A DNA stretch of 38,032 nucleotides from Parachlamydiales bacterium (lineage in GTDB: Bacteria; Chlamydiota; Chlamydiia; Chlamydiales; Rhabdochlamydiaceae), in NCBI GenBank assembly GCA_027316765.1, contig DAHVFY010000004.1, forward strand, positions 13,341-51,372, written 5' to 3'. Of this stretch, positions 8,438-17,585 are shown in pieces. Numbering within the stretch: position 1 is the stretch's first letter; the number at the start of each line of letters is the position of its first letter. The notes under the pieces are model-generated. The model did no database searches and was not told the origin of the DNA. It saw nothing but the letters and a program-made list of their open reading frames with translations. The position numbers and the translations under genes were made by a program.

Positions 8438-9407
8438 TTGTTAAAACTGCTGCCCCCCAAGTTAATCCGCCTCCAAAGGCTGTGAGCAAAATATTTTCAC
8501 CCAAAGCAAGAGACTTCTCTTTAATAAGCTCGTCCAAAGCAATACCAACAGATGACGCGGAGGTATTGCCATACTTATGAATTGTCTTATACACACGCTC
8601 CACAGGAAGCTCAAATCTCTTAGCAAGCGCTTCGATAATTCGAATGTTTGCCTGGTGCGGAATCAGCCAACTAATTTCTGACTCTTGTAACCCTGACCTA
8701 TCCAAGCACATCTTGCAAGCACCTTCCATCCGACGCACAGCATGCTTAAAAACTTCTTTTCCTTCCATTTTTATATAATGCAAATCTTCACATACAGTCT
8801 CAGCACTGGCAGGTCTTCTCGACCCTCCAGCTGGAAGAATTAACAGTTCTGCGAGTTCACCATCAGAGCCCAAAGACACATCGCAGATTTTTAATCCCTT
8901 ACCCTCTTTAGCCACGACAGCAGCTGACGCTCCATCACCAAACAGCACGCAAGTATTACGATCTTTGTAATTAACAACAGAAGAAAGTTTTTCTGAAGCC
9001 ACGACTAAAATAGTACGATAAAGGCCCGCATCAACATAAGCTTTTGCAATCGAGAGTCCATAAAGAAATCCTGTGCAAGCCGCCTGTATGTCTACAGCAC
9101 ATGCATTGACAGCCTTTAACTGAGCCTGCAAAAGACACGCTGTACTTGGCATAATATAATCTGGAGTGAGTGTTGCTACCAAAATAAGATCGATTTCAGA
9201 GGGCTCTATTTCTGCAGAAGCTATCGCTTTAAGTGCAGCTTCTCTCCCCATGTCGGAGGTAAATTCATCTACAGCTGCAATGCGCCTCTCTTTCATACCA
9301 GTGCGCGAAAAAATCCACTCATCTGTGGTATCCACCATCTTTTCCAAATCATCATTAGAAAGAACCCGTCTTGGCAGGTAAGAACCTGTACCGATAATTT
9401 TAGCCAT
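8430..9407 (-). CDS. fabH: 3-oxoacyl-[acyl-carrier-protein] synthase III
   Basis: Starts fatty acid chains by condensing acetyl-CoA (or a related primer) with malonyl-ACP. The Cys-His-Asn triad is seen in AACTGFLYG (C111), IPHQANIRI (H251) and KYGNTSASS (N281). The N-terminal GTGSYLPRRVLSNDDLEK is typical of the family. It is the first gene of the minus-strand fab operon and is divergent from recR across a 110-base gap, where the promoters of both operons probably lie; I could not place them with confidence. Confidence 0.96.
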   Translation of the reverse strand: MAKIIGTGSYLPRRVLSNDDLEKMVDTTDEWIFSRTGMKERRIAAVDEFTSDMGREAALKAIASAEIEPSEIDLILVATLTPDYIMPSTACLLQAQLKAVNACAVDIQAACTGFLYGLSIAKAYVDAGLYRTILVVASEKLSSVVNYKDRNTCVLFGDGASAAVVAKEGKGLKICDVSLGSDGELAELLILPAGGSRRPASAETVCEDLHYIKMEGKEVFKHAVRRMEGACKMCLDRSGLQESEISWLIPHQANIRIIEALAKRFELPVERVYKTIHKYGNTSASSVGIALDELIKEKSLALGENILLTAFGGGLTWGAAVLTNG

Positions 9408-9517
9408 GCTTAACTCAAAAAAAATAAAATTTTAATTCCCTAACCATCATCTATTTTACCTTACCTATACAAAAAAACAAAAGCGGAATTTCCTTACATA
9501 GTATAGAATAGTTAAAT

Positions 9518-10114
9518 ATGAAATACCCAAAAGACCTACTTACGCTCATCGCTCATTTAAGAAGGCTCCCTAGCGTTGGATCTAAAACTGCAGAGCGCTT
9601 TGCTTTTCACCTCCTAAATTGGCAAGAATCTCAGCTTAACAGCTTGGGAACTCTAATCGCCACAATTAAAGAAAAAATTCACTACTGCTCCGAATGCGGA
9701 TCTCTTACAGATGAAATCCATTGCAGTTTTTGCAAAGACACTCAAAGAGACCAAAACCTCTTGTGTATCATTTCCTCACCTAAAGATGTCTTTGCAATCG
9801 AAGAAACACGCATTTTTCAAGGCCTCTATCACGTTTTAGGGGGTTTACTCTCCCCTTTGCACGGATGCTCACCAGATCAACTTTCAGTCGAAAAATTAAA
9901 AGAAAGAGTATTTAGCCGAGGGGTTAAAGAAATTATTATTGCGTTTGACTCGACACTAGAAGGAGATGCTACAGCTCTTTACCTCAAAGAGCAAATAACC
10001 GCGTGGGGCATCAAAGCATCTCGCTTAGCATTTGGCCTACCCATGGGCAGCACCCTTGACTTTATTGATGGAGGAACGCTCACTCAAGCTCTCATGGGAA
10101 GACAATCTCTGTGA
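9518..10114 (+). CDS. recR: Recombination mediator RecR
   Basis: Works with RecO and RecF to load RecA at gapped DNA. It shows the helix-hairpin-helix region near the N-terminus (LRRLPSVGSKTAERFAFHLL, about 14-33), the four-cysteine zinc finger (C57, C60, C69, C72) and a Toprim domain with LLCIISSPKDVFAIEET. The length (198 residues) is normal. It opens the plus-strand run recR-bamA-skp-lpxD; placement next to omp85 also occurs in Chlamydia. Confidence 0.96.
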   Translation: MKYPKDLLTLIAHLRRLPSVGSKTAERFAFHLLNWQESQLNSLGTLIATIKEKIHYCSECGSLTDEIHCSFCKDTQRDQNLLCIISSPKDVFAIEETRIFQGLYHVLGGLLSPLHGCSPDQLSVEKLKERVFSRGVKEIIIAFDSTLEGDATALYLKEQITAWGIKASRLAFGLPMGSTLDFIDGGTLTQALMGRQSL

Positions 10115-10220
10115 ATCCGCTTTGAGACCGCAAAACAAACAAACCCTTGATTTCAGTTGTGTATATTCTCTTATCTTTTTTATAATGAGTAGTCCCGTTC
10201 TTTTAATACAGCAGCGACAC

Positions 10221-12581
10221 ATGAGTAGAAAGTTTTTACACTTATTCTCCCTCGTTCTTTTTTCTTGCGGATCGATTACCCCCGCTTTTGCGCAATCTCC
10301 TTCTTCCATCGAAGCAAGCGAGGGCAACCAAGTGGCCGGTATCGACATCACTATTGAAAATCTACCTGCAAATGCTACCTTTGACAAAAAAGCCGTCATC
10401 GGAAAGCTAAAAACCAAGCTAGGAGATCCGTTCTCCCAACTGACCTTTGATGCTGACCTCAAAATGCTAGCAGATGAATACGATCGAGTGGAACCGAATC
10501 TAGAAGTTGAAAATGGACACGTCTATATTTCTCTAAAAGTATGGGCAAAACCGACTTTGCGTTCTATTACTTGGGAAGGTAACGAACACATCAAAACAAG
10601 TACTCTTCGTAACGAGCTTAACGTAAAAACAAATCGCACATTTAACAGGCAGACATTCAACAAAGCCCTTAACAAAGTCAAAGAGTTCTATATCAAGAAA
10701 GGATATTTTGAATCTCAAATCTACTATACGCTAGATACAGATCCTCACACAGGCGATGTTGATATCACAATCCATATTAAAGAAGGACGCTCAGGCAAAA
10801 TCGACGATATTGTATTTAATGGATTCACAAGCAGCGAACACAGTGATATCCTGAACATGATCTACACGAAAAAATACAATCTCTTTTTGAGCTGGATCTC
10901 AGGCACTGGAATTTATAACGAAGAAGCTCTCGATCAAGATCAGCTTGTCATTGTCAACTACCTGCAAAATAAAGGCTATGCGGACGCAAAAGTACAGATC
11001 GAAATTAAAGAATCTGAGAAAGAAGGCAGAATCATTATTGAAATTAACGCCGAAAGAGGGCCAGTTTTCCATTTCGGAAAAATCACCTTCGACGGCAATG
11101 AGATTTTCACTGATAAAGAGATTGAAAACTGCTTCATCGCACATCCTGACGAAATCTATTCCCCAGAAAAATTGCGCGAAACCTCCCAAGCAATCAAAAA
11201 CCTCTACGGCCGCAAAGGATACATCGAAGCCAACGTTCAATATGAGACAAAAATTGTAGAAAACGAACCGATCTACAATATCCACTTTCAAATCGACGAA
11301 GGAAAACAATACAAAATTGGCATCATTCACATCTTTGGAAATAGCAATACAGAGCAAAGAGTTATTCTTCGAGAGTCTCTCCTTGTTCCGGGAGAAACTT
11401 TTGACTCTGCAAAATTAAGAGCTACACAACAAAGACTAGAAAATATCGGCTTTTTCAAAAATGTCAATGTCTACGCAGTGCGCACATCAGATGATGACGC
11501 TCTTGGCCCTGACTATCGCGATGTTTATATTGAAGTTGAAGAAACATCCACAGGAAACGTAAGCCTTTCCTTTGGCTTAAGTACAGCCGACTCCGTTTTT
11601 GGAAGTTTGGATTTAACAGAAACCAACTTCAATTCAAAAGGGCTTTTTCTTCATAGACACGGCATTAAAGGACTGCGTGGCGGCGGAGAATACGCACATG
11701 CCAAAGTCGTTGTAGGTGAAAAGCAAAGAACCTACTCGATTTCTTGGCTCAATCCTTATCTAGATGATACATTATGGCGCCTTGGCTTCGATGGAACAAA
11801 AAACTGGAGCCATCTGCAGTCCAAGCATTATGAAATCAACACACTCAGTTTTACTCTTTATGCCTCCTACCCCATAACCAATCTTTGGACTTATGGTGTC
11901 AAATACAGAATTCGAGACACTCAAGTCAGTTACAGACATGGCGCCACTCGTGCAGAGAAAAAGGACACCAATCAGCACGGGGTCATTTCTTCTGTCGGCA
12001 CATCACTCAACTACGACTCGACCGACAGCTCAGTTAAGCCTCACAACGGCTTCCGCTCTCATATTGAACTTGATGTCGCAGGTTTTGGAGGTCACTTCAG
12101 TTTTGCAAGATTCAGTTATGTAAACTCTTACTACCGAGAACTATGGAGACATGGAATCCTCAAATGCCGCTTTGATTTTAGATTCATTGAGCCTATGTTA
12201 AAAACAAGTAAGCCCGATCAAATTCCTTTGAGCGAACGCTTCTTCTTGGGTGGAGAAGGCTCTGTGAGAGGTTACCGCGCCTTTGATCTTGGCCCGCATT
12301 TTGCCAATGGAGACCCTTCCGGAGGAATTTCTTCTTCATTCTTATCTCTTGAATACTTACACGAAGTTCTCAAATTCCTCGACCTATTTATTTTCGTAGA
12401 TGCAGGATCGATTTCAATGCATCGCCTCCAAATTGGAACGTATAATCTCAGCTACGGATTTGGAGCGCGCGTTGAACTCATTAATCGCGTGCCAATTGTT
12501 CTTGGCATGGGCTTCCCAGTTAACCCTGACGGCAGAAGTGAAGTGCGAAAATTCTTCTTCTCGATGGGAGGACAATTTTAA
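10221..12581 (+). CDS. bamA: Outer membrane protein assembly factor BamA (Omp85)
   Basis: Inserts beta-barrel proteins into the outer membrane. I place the start at 10221 (MSRKFLHLFSLVLFSCGS), which gives a signal peptide ending AFA-Q; the open frame extends upstream into recR, and another ATG at 10185 has no ribosome binding site. The product has 786 residues. Repeated POTRA-type units fill the N-terminal half (for example LRSITWEGNEHIKTSTLRNE, FHFGKITFDGNEIFTDKE). The C-terminal half is the barrel, with the lid-loop motif GGEGSVRGYRAFDLGP and a terminal phenylalanine (SMGGQF) as assembly signal. A lipobox-like LFSC inside the signal peptide is noted but the later cleavage site looks better. 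skp follows after 27 bases. Confidence 0.94.
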   Translation: MSRKFLHLFSLVLFSCGSITPAFAQSPSSIEASEGNQVAGIDITIENLPANATFDKKAVIGKLKTKLGDPFSQLTFDADLKMLADEYDRVEPNLEVENGHVYISLKVWAKPTLRSITWEGNEHIKTSTLRNELNVKTNRTFNRQTFNKALNKVKEFYIKKGYFESQIYYTLDTDPHTGDVDITIHIKEGRSGKIDDIVFNGFTSSEHSDILNMIYTKKYNLFLSWISGTGIYNEEALDQDQLVIVNYLQNKGYADAKVQIEIKESEKEGRIIIEINAERGPVFHFGKITFDGNEIFTDKEIENCFIAHPDEIYSPEKLRETSQAIKNLYGRKGYIEANVQYETKIVENEPIYNIHFQIDEGKQYKIGIIHIFGNSNTEQRVILRESLLVPGETFDSAKLRATQQRLENIGFFKNVNVYAVRTSDDDALGPDYRDVYIEVEETSTGNVSLSFGLSTADSVFGSLDLTETNFNSKGLFLHRHGIKGLRGGGEYAHAKVVVGEKQRTYSISWLNPYLDDTLWRLGFDGTKNWSHLQSKHYEINTLSFTLYASYPITNLWTYGVKYRIRDTQVSYRHGATRAEKKDTNQHGVISSVGTSLNYDSTDSSVKPHNGFRSHIELDVAGFGGHFSFARFSYVNSYYRELWRHGILKCRFDFRFIEPMLKTSKPDQIPLSERFFLGGEGSVRGYRAFDLGPHFANGDPSGGISSSFLSLEYLHEVLKFLDLFIFVDAGSISMHRLQIGTYNLSYGFGARVELINRVPIVLGMGFPVNPDGRSEVRKFFFSMGGQF

Positions 12582-12608
12582 ATATTATCACTATACAAGG
12601 AGTAAATT

Positions 12609-13172
12609 ATGTTTCGAAAATTTATAACAGCAATGCTCTCAACATTCTGCTTATCTGCAGGTGCTTTTGCAGCGGAAGCCCCAGCCAATATTGGCGTCGT
12701 TGACTTTGGAAAATGTGTTACCGATTCTAAACTCGGCAAGCAAGAACAAAACTCTTTTGAAGCACTCAAAAATCAAATGTCCGGGGCTCTTCAAGAAACT
12801 GAAAAGCAACTTACTGAGATCTCAACTAAATTAAACGACCCTGAATATCTTGATGGCATCTCCCCAGAAGCAGAAGAAGAGCTTAAAGTAAAATTCCGCA
12901 CTCTTAGCGAAGAAATGAATCGCTATCAAAATCAATATTATCAAATTCTAAACCAAGCCAACATGCGCATCATCCATTCCCTTGGTGCCACAATCAACAC
13001 AGCCGCAGAAAAAGTCGCTAAAGATAAAAAACTCAACGTTGTCATGAATAAAGAAGCTTGCTTTTTCTTTGCTGAAAAACTTGATGTCACAAATTTCGTC
13101 ATTGCCGAAATGGATAAGACTTATGAAGCTGAAGCAAAAAATCAAACTGCAAGCAATGAGAATGCAGGTTAA
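12609..13172 (+). CDS. skp: Periplasmic chaperone Skp/OmpH family
   Basis: A small exported chaperone that holds unfolded outer membrane proteins on the way to BamA. The N-terminus is a clear signal peptide ending AGAFA-AEAP. The mature part begins IGVVDFGKCVTDSKLGK, the usual Skp start, followed by a long charged helical region with coiled-coil character (about 50-120) expected for the tentacle helices. A good ribosome binding site (AAGGAG) precedes the ATG. It sits between bamA and lpxD, the standard arrangement, which supports the call more than sequence alone does. Confidence 0.92.
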   Translation: MFRKFITAMLSTFCLSAGAFAAEAPANIGVVDFGKCVTDSKLGKQEQNSFEALKNQMSGALQETEKQLTEISTKLNDPEYLDGISPEAEEELKVKFRTLSEEMNRYQNQYYQILNQANMRIIHSLGATINTAAEKVAKDKKLNVVMNKEACFFFAEKLDVTNFVIAEMDKTYEAEAKNQTASNENAG

Positions 13173-13197
13173 ACAATAAAGAAAGAGGGTTGCCTTA

Positions 13198-14286
13198 ATG
13201 TCTGATTCAGAGTTTTCAAATCATCGCATCAGCTTTACACTAGAAGAGCTATGTAAACTCACTCATGCACAATTATATGGCAACCCCGATCTGCGCATTT
13301 ATGGTGTGGATGGCCTTGAAACGGCGACCTCTAAAGAAGCTTCCTTCCTATCTAACATGCGCTATCGAGAACTCTTATTTAAAACTCACGCCGGTGTCAT
13401 TTGCGTAGGAAAAGACACCCCTCTTGTCGAAGGAAAAAATTTTCTCATCACCGAGAATCCCTCCATTGCCTTTCAACAAATCGCAGAAGCGTTCTTACGA
13501 TCTACAAATCACTTTACCGGTTTTGAGGGCATTCACCCCACTGCCGTCATTCACGAAACAGCTTCTATTGGAAAACATGTTCAAATAGGACCTTATACCG
13601 TCATTGATCAAGGAGCTGTCATCGGCGACTACACACAAATTGGCCCTTTCGTTTCAGTTGGACCCGGTGTTTCAATTGGAACCCACTGCCAACTCTTTAC
13701 TCACTCTACCGTTAGAGAGCGCTGCTCACTTGGACATCGCGTCATTCTGCAACCTGGTGCTGTCATTGGTTCATGCGGCTTTGGCTACGTAACAGACAGC
13801 AATGGATGCCATACAAAATTAGAACAACTTGGCACCGTCGTCATCGAAGATGATGTTGAAATTGGAGCCAATACAACCATCGATAGAGCCAGGTTTAAAC
13901 AGACGCGCATCGGAAGAGGATCCAAAATCGATAACCTCGTTCAGATTGGTCACAACGTCTCACTCGGTGAACACAACATCATCGTCTCTCAGACAGGAAT
14001 TGCAGGCTCCTCCAAAACAGGTCGTAATGTCGTTATGGGAGGACAAGCTGGCGTCGTTGGACATGTTGAAATCGCAGATTTTGTGATGATTGCCACTCGT
14101 GGCGGCGTCAGTAAATCAATCAATAAAACAGGAAAATATGCAGGCAGTCCTGTTGTTCCCCTTGTTGATCATAATAAACAACAAGTGCATTCCCGCAAAC
14201 TTACCGAACATGTGAAAAAAATCGAAGAACTTGAAAAACGCCTTTCTGCTCTTGAGACCTTACACCAGACGTGTTTCAAAAGTTAG
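13198..14286 (+). CDS. lpxD: UDP-3-O-acylglucosamine N-acyltransferase
   Basis: Adds the N-linked acyl chain in the third step of lipid A synthesis, using acyl-ACP made by the fab operon next door. After an N-terminal uridine-binding domain (about 10-110), a left-handed beta helix of hexapeptide repeats runs from about 112 to 305 (for example IGPYTVIDQGAVIGDYTQIG). The likely catalytic histidine is H252 in IGHNVSLGEHN. A C-terminal helix (VKKIEELEKRLSALETL) fits the trimer-stabilising tail. The length of 362 residues is normal. It is the last gene of the run and is followed by a strong terminator. Confidence 0.96.
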   Translation: MSDSEFSNHRISFTLEELCKLTHAQLYGNPDLRIYGVDGLETATSKEASFLSNMRYRELLFKTHAGVICVGKDTPLVEGKNFLITENPSIAFQQIAEAFLRSTNHFTGFEGIHPTAVIHETASIGKHVQIGPYTVIDQGAVIGDYTQIGPFVSVGPGVSIGTHCQLFTHSTVRERCSLGHRVILQPGAVIGSCGFGYVTDSNGCHTKLEQLGTVVIEDDVEIGANTTIDRARFKQTRIGRGSKIDNLVQIGHNVSLGEHNIIVSQTGIAGSSKTGRNVVMGGQAGVVGHVEIADFVMIATRGGVSKSINKTGKYAGSPVVPLVDHNKQQVHSRKLTEHVKKIEELEKRLSALETLHQTCFKS

Positions 14287-14287
14287 G

Positions 14288-14350
14288 ATTTCGAATCAAA
14301 GACTGAGGATAATATTGAATGAATATTAACCTCAGTCTTTGATTCGAAAT
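14288..14350. terminator. Long bidirectional terminator hairpin
   Basis: A perfect 21-bp outer stem (14288-14308 with 14330-14350; starts ATTTCGAATCAAAG) continues inward with seven more pairs after one mismatch and a GAATG-type loop. It sits directly after lpxD on the plus strand and just after the minus-strand gene ending at 14361. The right side runs into TTTT for plus-strand transcription, so it can serve both converging genes. Confidence 0.8.
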
Positions 14351-14360
14351 TTTGAAGTTT

Positions 14361-15200
14361 TCAATTCGTTTTTCTCGAGCGCTTTTCAGGTGGAAGAGGT
14401 ATAGCTATTTTCATTTGAGCATGCGGGCCAAATGTATTAACATAAAAGAAATCATCGGGCGACGTCTCGTTATCTTCAGAAATTAGCTCTCTTCTTAACC
14501 AAAAATTTCGACGGTCTTGCTCAGGACTTGGATTATTGTTATTAACAAAAAGTCCACTTTCCCTTTGCCTTATCACCGCTTTACAATGACTAGAACGGTC
14601 AAGAACCCTCAACATAATTATTTTACGCATCTCAACAACTTCATTATTATTTAAACAGTTTTTTAAACTAACACATCTGTTTATAAGATTATTATAATCA
14701 CAAAACTCTACATCATTAACAATATTTAATTCCCTTGAAACATTAACTGCATCAACCGCAGCAGCACCATCATTAAATAACAAAAACCTAATCAATTTAT
14801 GGAACACTTTTATCTTGTTATAAGAATATATCTTTTTAACCTCGGCTAATTTTATATTTTCATCACTTCTATAATTGCCTTCAAAATATATTTCTTTATA
14901 AAATGGAGATCTAGCCTTTTCATTTTGAAATTGAAAAAACTCATTACACTTAACAAGTTCACTGCGATAACAAGCATAAGAGCAATATAGAATATCATCA
15001 TTCAATTTACTTTTTAAATAAAACCCATATTCCTCATATCTATAATAAACAGCCCTTCTAGCATTCAATCCAAATAATTTACAATGTCCACATGCTCCTT
15101 GATTCTTTCTACCAAGGTCAACGGAGTATGGCCGCCAATTATCCAAAAAACCCTTCGAGTCAATCCCTGACTCAGATAAAATAAAATCTCTGCCGCTCAT
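14361..15200 (-). CDS. Hypothetical protein with putative zinc-binding cysteines
   Basis: A 279-residue protein of no family I recognise. I start it at the ATG at 15200 (MSGRDFILSESG) because GAGG precedes it at a suitable distance; the frame is open to 15254. A C-x2-C pair (ACGHCKLFG) followed about 35 residues later by C-x3-C (YCSYACYR) looks like a zinc knuckle. The rest is rich in Asn, Lys and charged residues with no signal peptide, and the C-terminus is basic (KRSRKTN). The coding sequence is visibly more AT-rich than the housekeeping neighbours, suggesting acquisition or relaxed selection. It stands alone, convergent with lpxD and divergent from corA. An effector or DNA/RNA-binding role is conceivable but not shown. 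Confidence 0.65.
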   Translation of the reverse strand: MSGRDFILSESGIDSKGFLDNWRPYSVDLGRKNQGACGHCKLFGLNARRAVYYRYEEYGFYLKSKLNDDILYCSYACYRSELVKCNEFFQFQNEKARSPFYKEIYFEGNYRSDENIKLAEVKKIYSYNKIKVFHKLIRFLLFNDGAAAVDAVNVSRELNIVNDVEFCDYNNLINRCVSLKNCLNNNEVVEMRKIIMLRVLDRSSHCKAVIRQRESGLFVNNNNPSPEQDRRNFWLRRELISEDNETSPDDFFYVNTFGPHAQMKIAIPLPPEKRSRKTN

Positions 15201-15349
15201 TTTAACAACCTCATCTAAGCAGAATAATCCAATCCAACATTTATTGGAATACACACCGCTTCCACTTGAAAGGCACCTGCAAATAGGTCACAATTCGAGG
15301 TATTAAGAGTTTTCTTGTGCATAAAACATAATTCTGCCATAGGTTGGCT

Positions 15350-16270
15350 ATGCTGCAGTACTACTACAAAACAAGTAAAGATGACGATTTTACCCCCCTT
15401 AGTGAACCTAAAGAAGGATGCTGGATCCATGCAGATGAAGCAAGCTCAGAAGATCTCATTTGCTTAAGTAATCTCATAGGTGTCGAATATGCTGATCTCC
15501 AGGATTCTCTCGATAAGTATGAGGTTCCCAGAATCGAAAAAGTACATCACCATGTCCTCCTTTTTGTTAGAGGTCCTTCTGAGCAAGAGGTTGGGCTCTA
15601 CACAACAACTTTAACTATCGTTTTAACAGCGCATTACTTTATTACTATCTCTCCCCAAGCAAACGGAATCATTAAAAACTACTTACATAGAAAAACTAAG
15701 CAATCCACGCTTCAACGTCCCAAACTACTAACCTCTCTTCTTTTTCAACTGATACAAGAATTCACAGGCGAAATTAAAAAGGTGCGTCATAACGTTCTTG
15801 GGCAAGAAAAAGAGATCATCAAGGTAGATAGCGACGATATCACCATTCTCACCAAATCTGAGGAGATTTTAAATCAATATTTCTCCTCGCTCGCACCGAT
15901 TCGCGCGCTTCTGGATGAGATCATCTCCGGAAAATTCCATCATCTATATGAAAAAGATCACAATAAGATCATCGATCTTTTAAATGCCGTAAAACAGTCG
16001 GAAGACCTTTGCTCCATCGTGCTAAAAAGTATCCGCAGCTTACGCGATGCCTATCAAATTATCTTCACGAACAACTTACACAAAACAATCAAACTATTAA
16101 CAGCTCTTACCATTATTTTCAGTATCCCCACAATGATTGCGAGCCTTTATGGAATGAACGTAACCCTTCCTTTAGCAAGAAGCTCTCATGCTTTTACATT
16201 AATCATGTTCATCATTTTTGGAATTTCTATTCTCGGCCTTTGGATCTTCAAGCGAAAACGTTGGCTCTAG
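15350..16270 (+). CDS. corA: CorA-type magnesium transport protein
   Basis: An inner membrane divalent cation channel. The hallmark GMN motif (SLYGMNVTLPL) lies at the end of the first of two C-terminal transmembrane helices (ALTIIFSIPTMIASLYGMN, then FTLIMFIIFGISILGLWIF), followed by a short basic tail. The large N-terminal part is the cytoplasmic domain. The ATG at 15350 follows AGG; a TTG at 15344 would add two residues. The length (306 residues) fits. Its stop is separated from the pdhC stop by a single base, so the two transcripts converge. Confidence 0.93.
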   Translation: MLQYYYKTSKDDDFTPLSEPKEGCWIHADEASSEDLICLSNLIGVEYADLQDSLDKYEVPRIEKVHHHVLLFVRGPSEQEVGLYTTTLTIVLTAHYFITISPQANGIIKNYLHRKTKQSTLQRPKLLTSLLFQLIQEFTGEIKKVRHNVLGQEKEIIKVDSDDITILTKSEEILNQYFSSLAPIRALLDEIISGKFHHLYEKDHNKIIDLLNAVKQSEDLCSIVLKSIRSLRDAYQIIFTNNLHKTIKLLTALTIIFSIPTMIASLYGMNVTLPLARSSHAFTLIMFIIFGISILGLWIFKRKRWL

Positions 16271-16271
16271 A

Positions 16272-17576
16272 TCAACCAACAAGAAGAATAGCTGGATTCT
16301 CTAGATATTTTTGGACAGATTTAATAAATTTTGCAGCATCAGAGCCATCAATAACACGATGATCTGCTGAAAGAGTCATATTCATCATTTTACCGGGGAC
16401 AACCTGGCCCTTTTTAACAATAGGACGATCCTCAATTCCCCCGATAGAAAGAATGGCCGCTTGAGGAGGATTGATAATCCCCATAAAATCGGTAACTCCA
16501 AACATCCCAAGATTAGAAATCGTGAACGATCCTCCTACGTATTCCTCTCTAGCGAGTTTTCCTTCTTTTGCCCGTTTTGCAAGATCTCTCACTTCAACAG
16601 AGATCTGTCCAAGGTTTTTATAGTCAGCATGACGCACAATTGGCGTAATCAGTCCCGTAGGCAAACTCACGGCGATAGCAATATCTATTGTCTTGTAACG
16701 AATCAGAGTAGATTGAACAGAATTGAATCCTGAATTAACAACTGGATGCTCTCTCAGGGCAAGAGCTACAGCCCTTACAACAAAATCATTCACAGAAACC
16801 TTAACGCCGCCATTAGAAAGTTGTTCTCTAATTTCGACCAAAGCATCTGCGTAAATCTGTTGCGTAACATAAAAATGAGGAATAAACGTTTTTGACTCTT
16901 GAAGTCTCTGCCCAATCACTTTACGCATGGGCGTTAACGCTTCTTCAATATAAGTCCCGGGTGGAATGGAGGGAGCCTCTAATCTACCAAAGGCAACAGC
17001 TGCTTTAGGTTGAGCCATAGGAAGATCACGACTCGAAATTCTGCCCTGAGGACCGCTTCCTTTTACTGTAGAAAGATCAACGCCCTTCTCTTTAGCCATC
17101 TTACGTGCAAGAGGTGTAGAGCGCACTCGTCCCTGAATCGCTTCTTCAGGAAATTGAAATGTATAGTGAGCCAGAGGAGGTTCAGGTAGAAATGCAGGCT
17201 GTTGCAATCCCACTCCCTGGACGGGCCTTGACTGAGGTTGAGGAGATCCCTCGTTGACGATAGCCTCAGCAGCAACAGGCGCTTGCGCAGTCTTTGCACC
17301 TATACCCTCTGGTTTGTACCCCTCAATGCTCTCATTTGCAGTCTCAGTAAAAATCGCAATCGCTTGATTAACTCTTGCTTCGCCACCCTCTGGAATTAAA
17401 ATTTTTCTTATATAACCAGCGTCTAAAGCACTATGCTCAACTGTTGCTTTATCCGTTGCTACCTCCAAAAGAACATCGCCTTCTTTGACAAAGTCTCCCT
17501 CTTTTTTTCGCCATTTTGCAATGGTACCCTCTTCCATGGTAGGAGATAATTTGGGCATCGTCAGAGTGAAGGGCAT
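16272..17576 (-). CDS. pdhC: Pyruvate dehydrogenase E2, dihydrolipoamide acetyltransferase
   Basis: The acetyltransferase core of the pyruvate dehydrogenase complex. An N-terminal lipoyl domain carries the lipoylated lysine in EVATDKATVE (about K43). A Pro/Ala/Gln-rich linker follows, then the peripheral subunit-binding domain (STPLARKMAKEKGVDLSTVK, about 150-190), then the catalytic domain with SADHRVIDGSDAAKF (HRxxDG) near the C-terminus. One lipoyl domain is present. It lies nine bases after pdhB in a pdhA-pdhB-pdhC operon. No E3 gene is in the window. Confidence 0.95.
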   Translation of the reverse strand: MPFTLTMPKLSPTMEEGTIAKWRKKEGDFVKEGDVLLEVATDKATVEHSALDAGYIRKILIPEGGEARVNQAIAIFTETANESIEGYKPEGIGAKTAQAPVAAEAIVNEGSPQPQSRPVQGVGLQQPAFLPEPPLAHYTFQFPEEAIQGRVRSTPLARKMAKEKGVDLSTVKGSGPQGRISSRDLPMAQPKAAVAFGRLEAPSIPPGTYIEEALTPMRKVIGQRLQESKTFIPHFYVTQQIYADALVEIREQLSNGGVKVSVNDFVVRAVALALREHPVVNSGFNSVQSTLIRYKTIDIAIAVSLPTGLITPIVRHADYKNLGQISVEVRDLAKRAKEGKLAREEYVGGSFTISNLGMFGVTDFMGIINPPQAAILSIGGIEDRPIVKKGQVVPGKMMNMTLSADHRVIDGSDAAKFIKSVQKYLENPAILLVG

Positions 17577-17585
17577 ATAAACTCC

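Noticed and set aside
9408-9517. Promoter pair between fabH and recR
   Set aside because: The AT-rich gap must hold promoters, but I found no -35/-10 pair with correct spacing that I could defend.
10032-10220. N-terminal extension of bamA
   Set aside because: It lies in recR and in front of a clear signal peptide, so the true start is at 10221.
10221-10300. Lipoprotein signal (LFSC) in BamA
   Set aside because: The cleavage site at AFA-Q nine residues later is more typical and BamA proteins are not usually lipoproteins.
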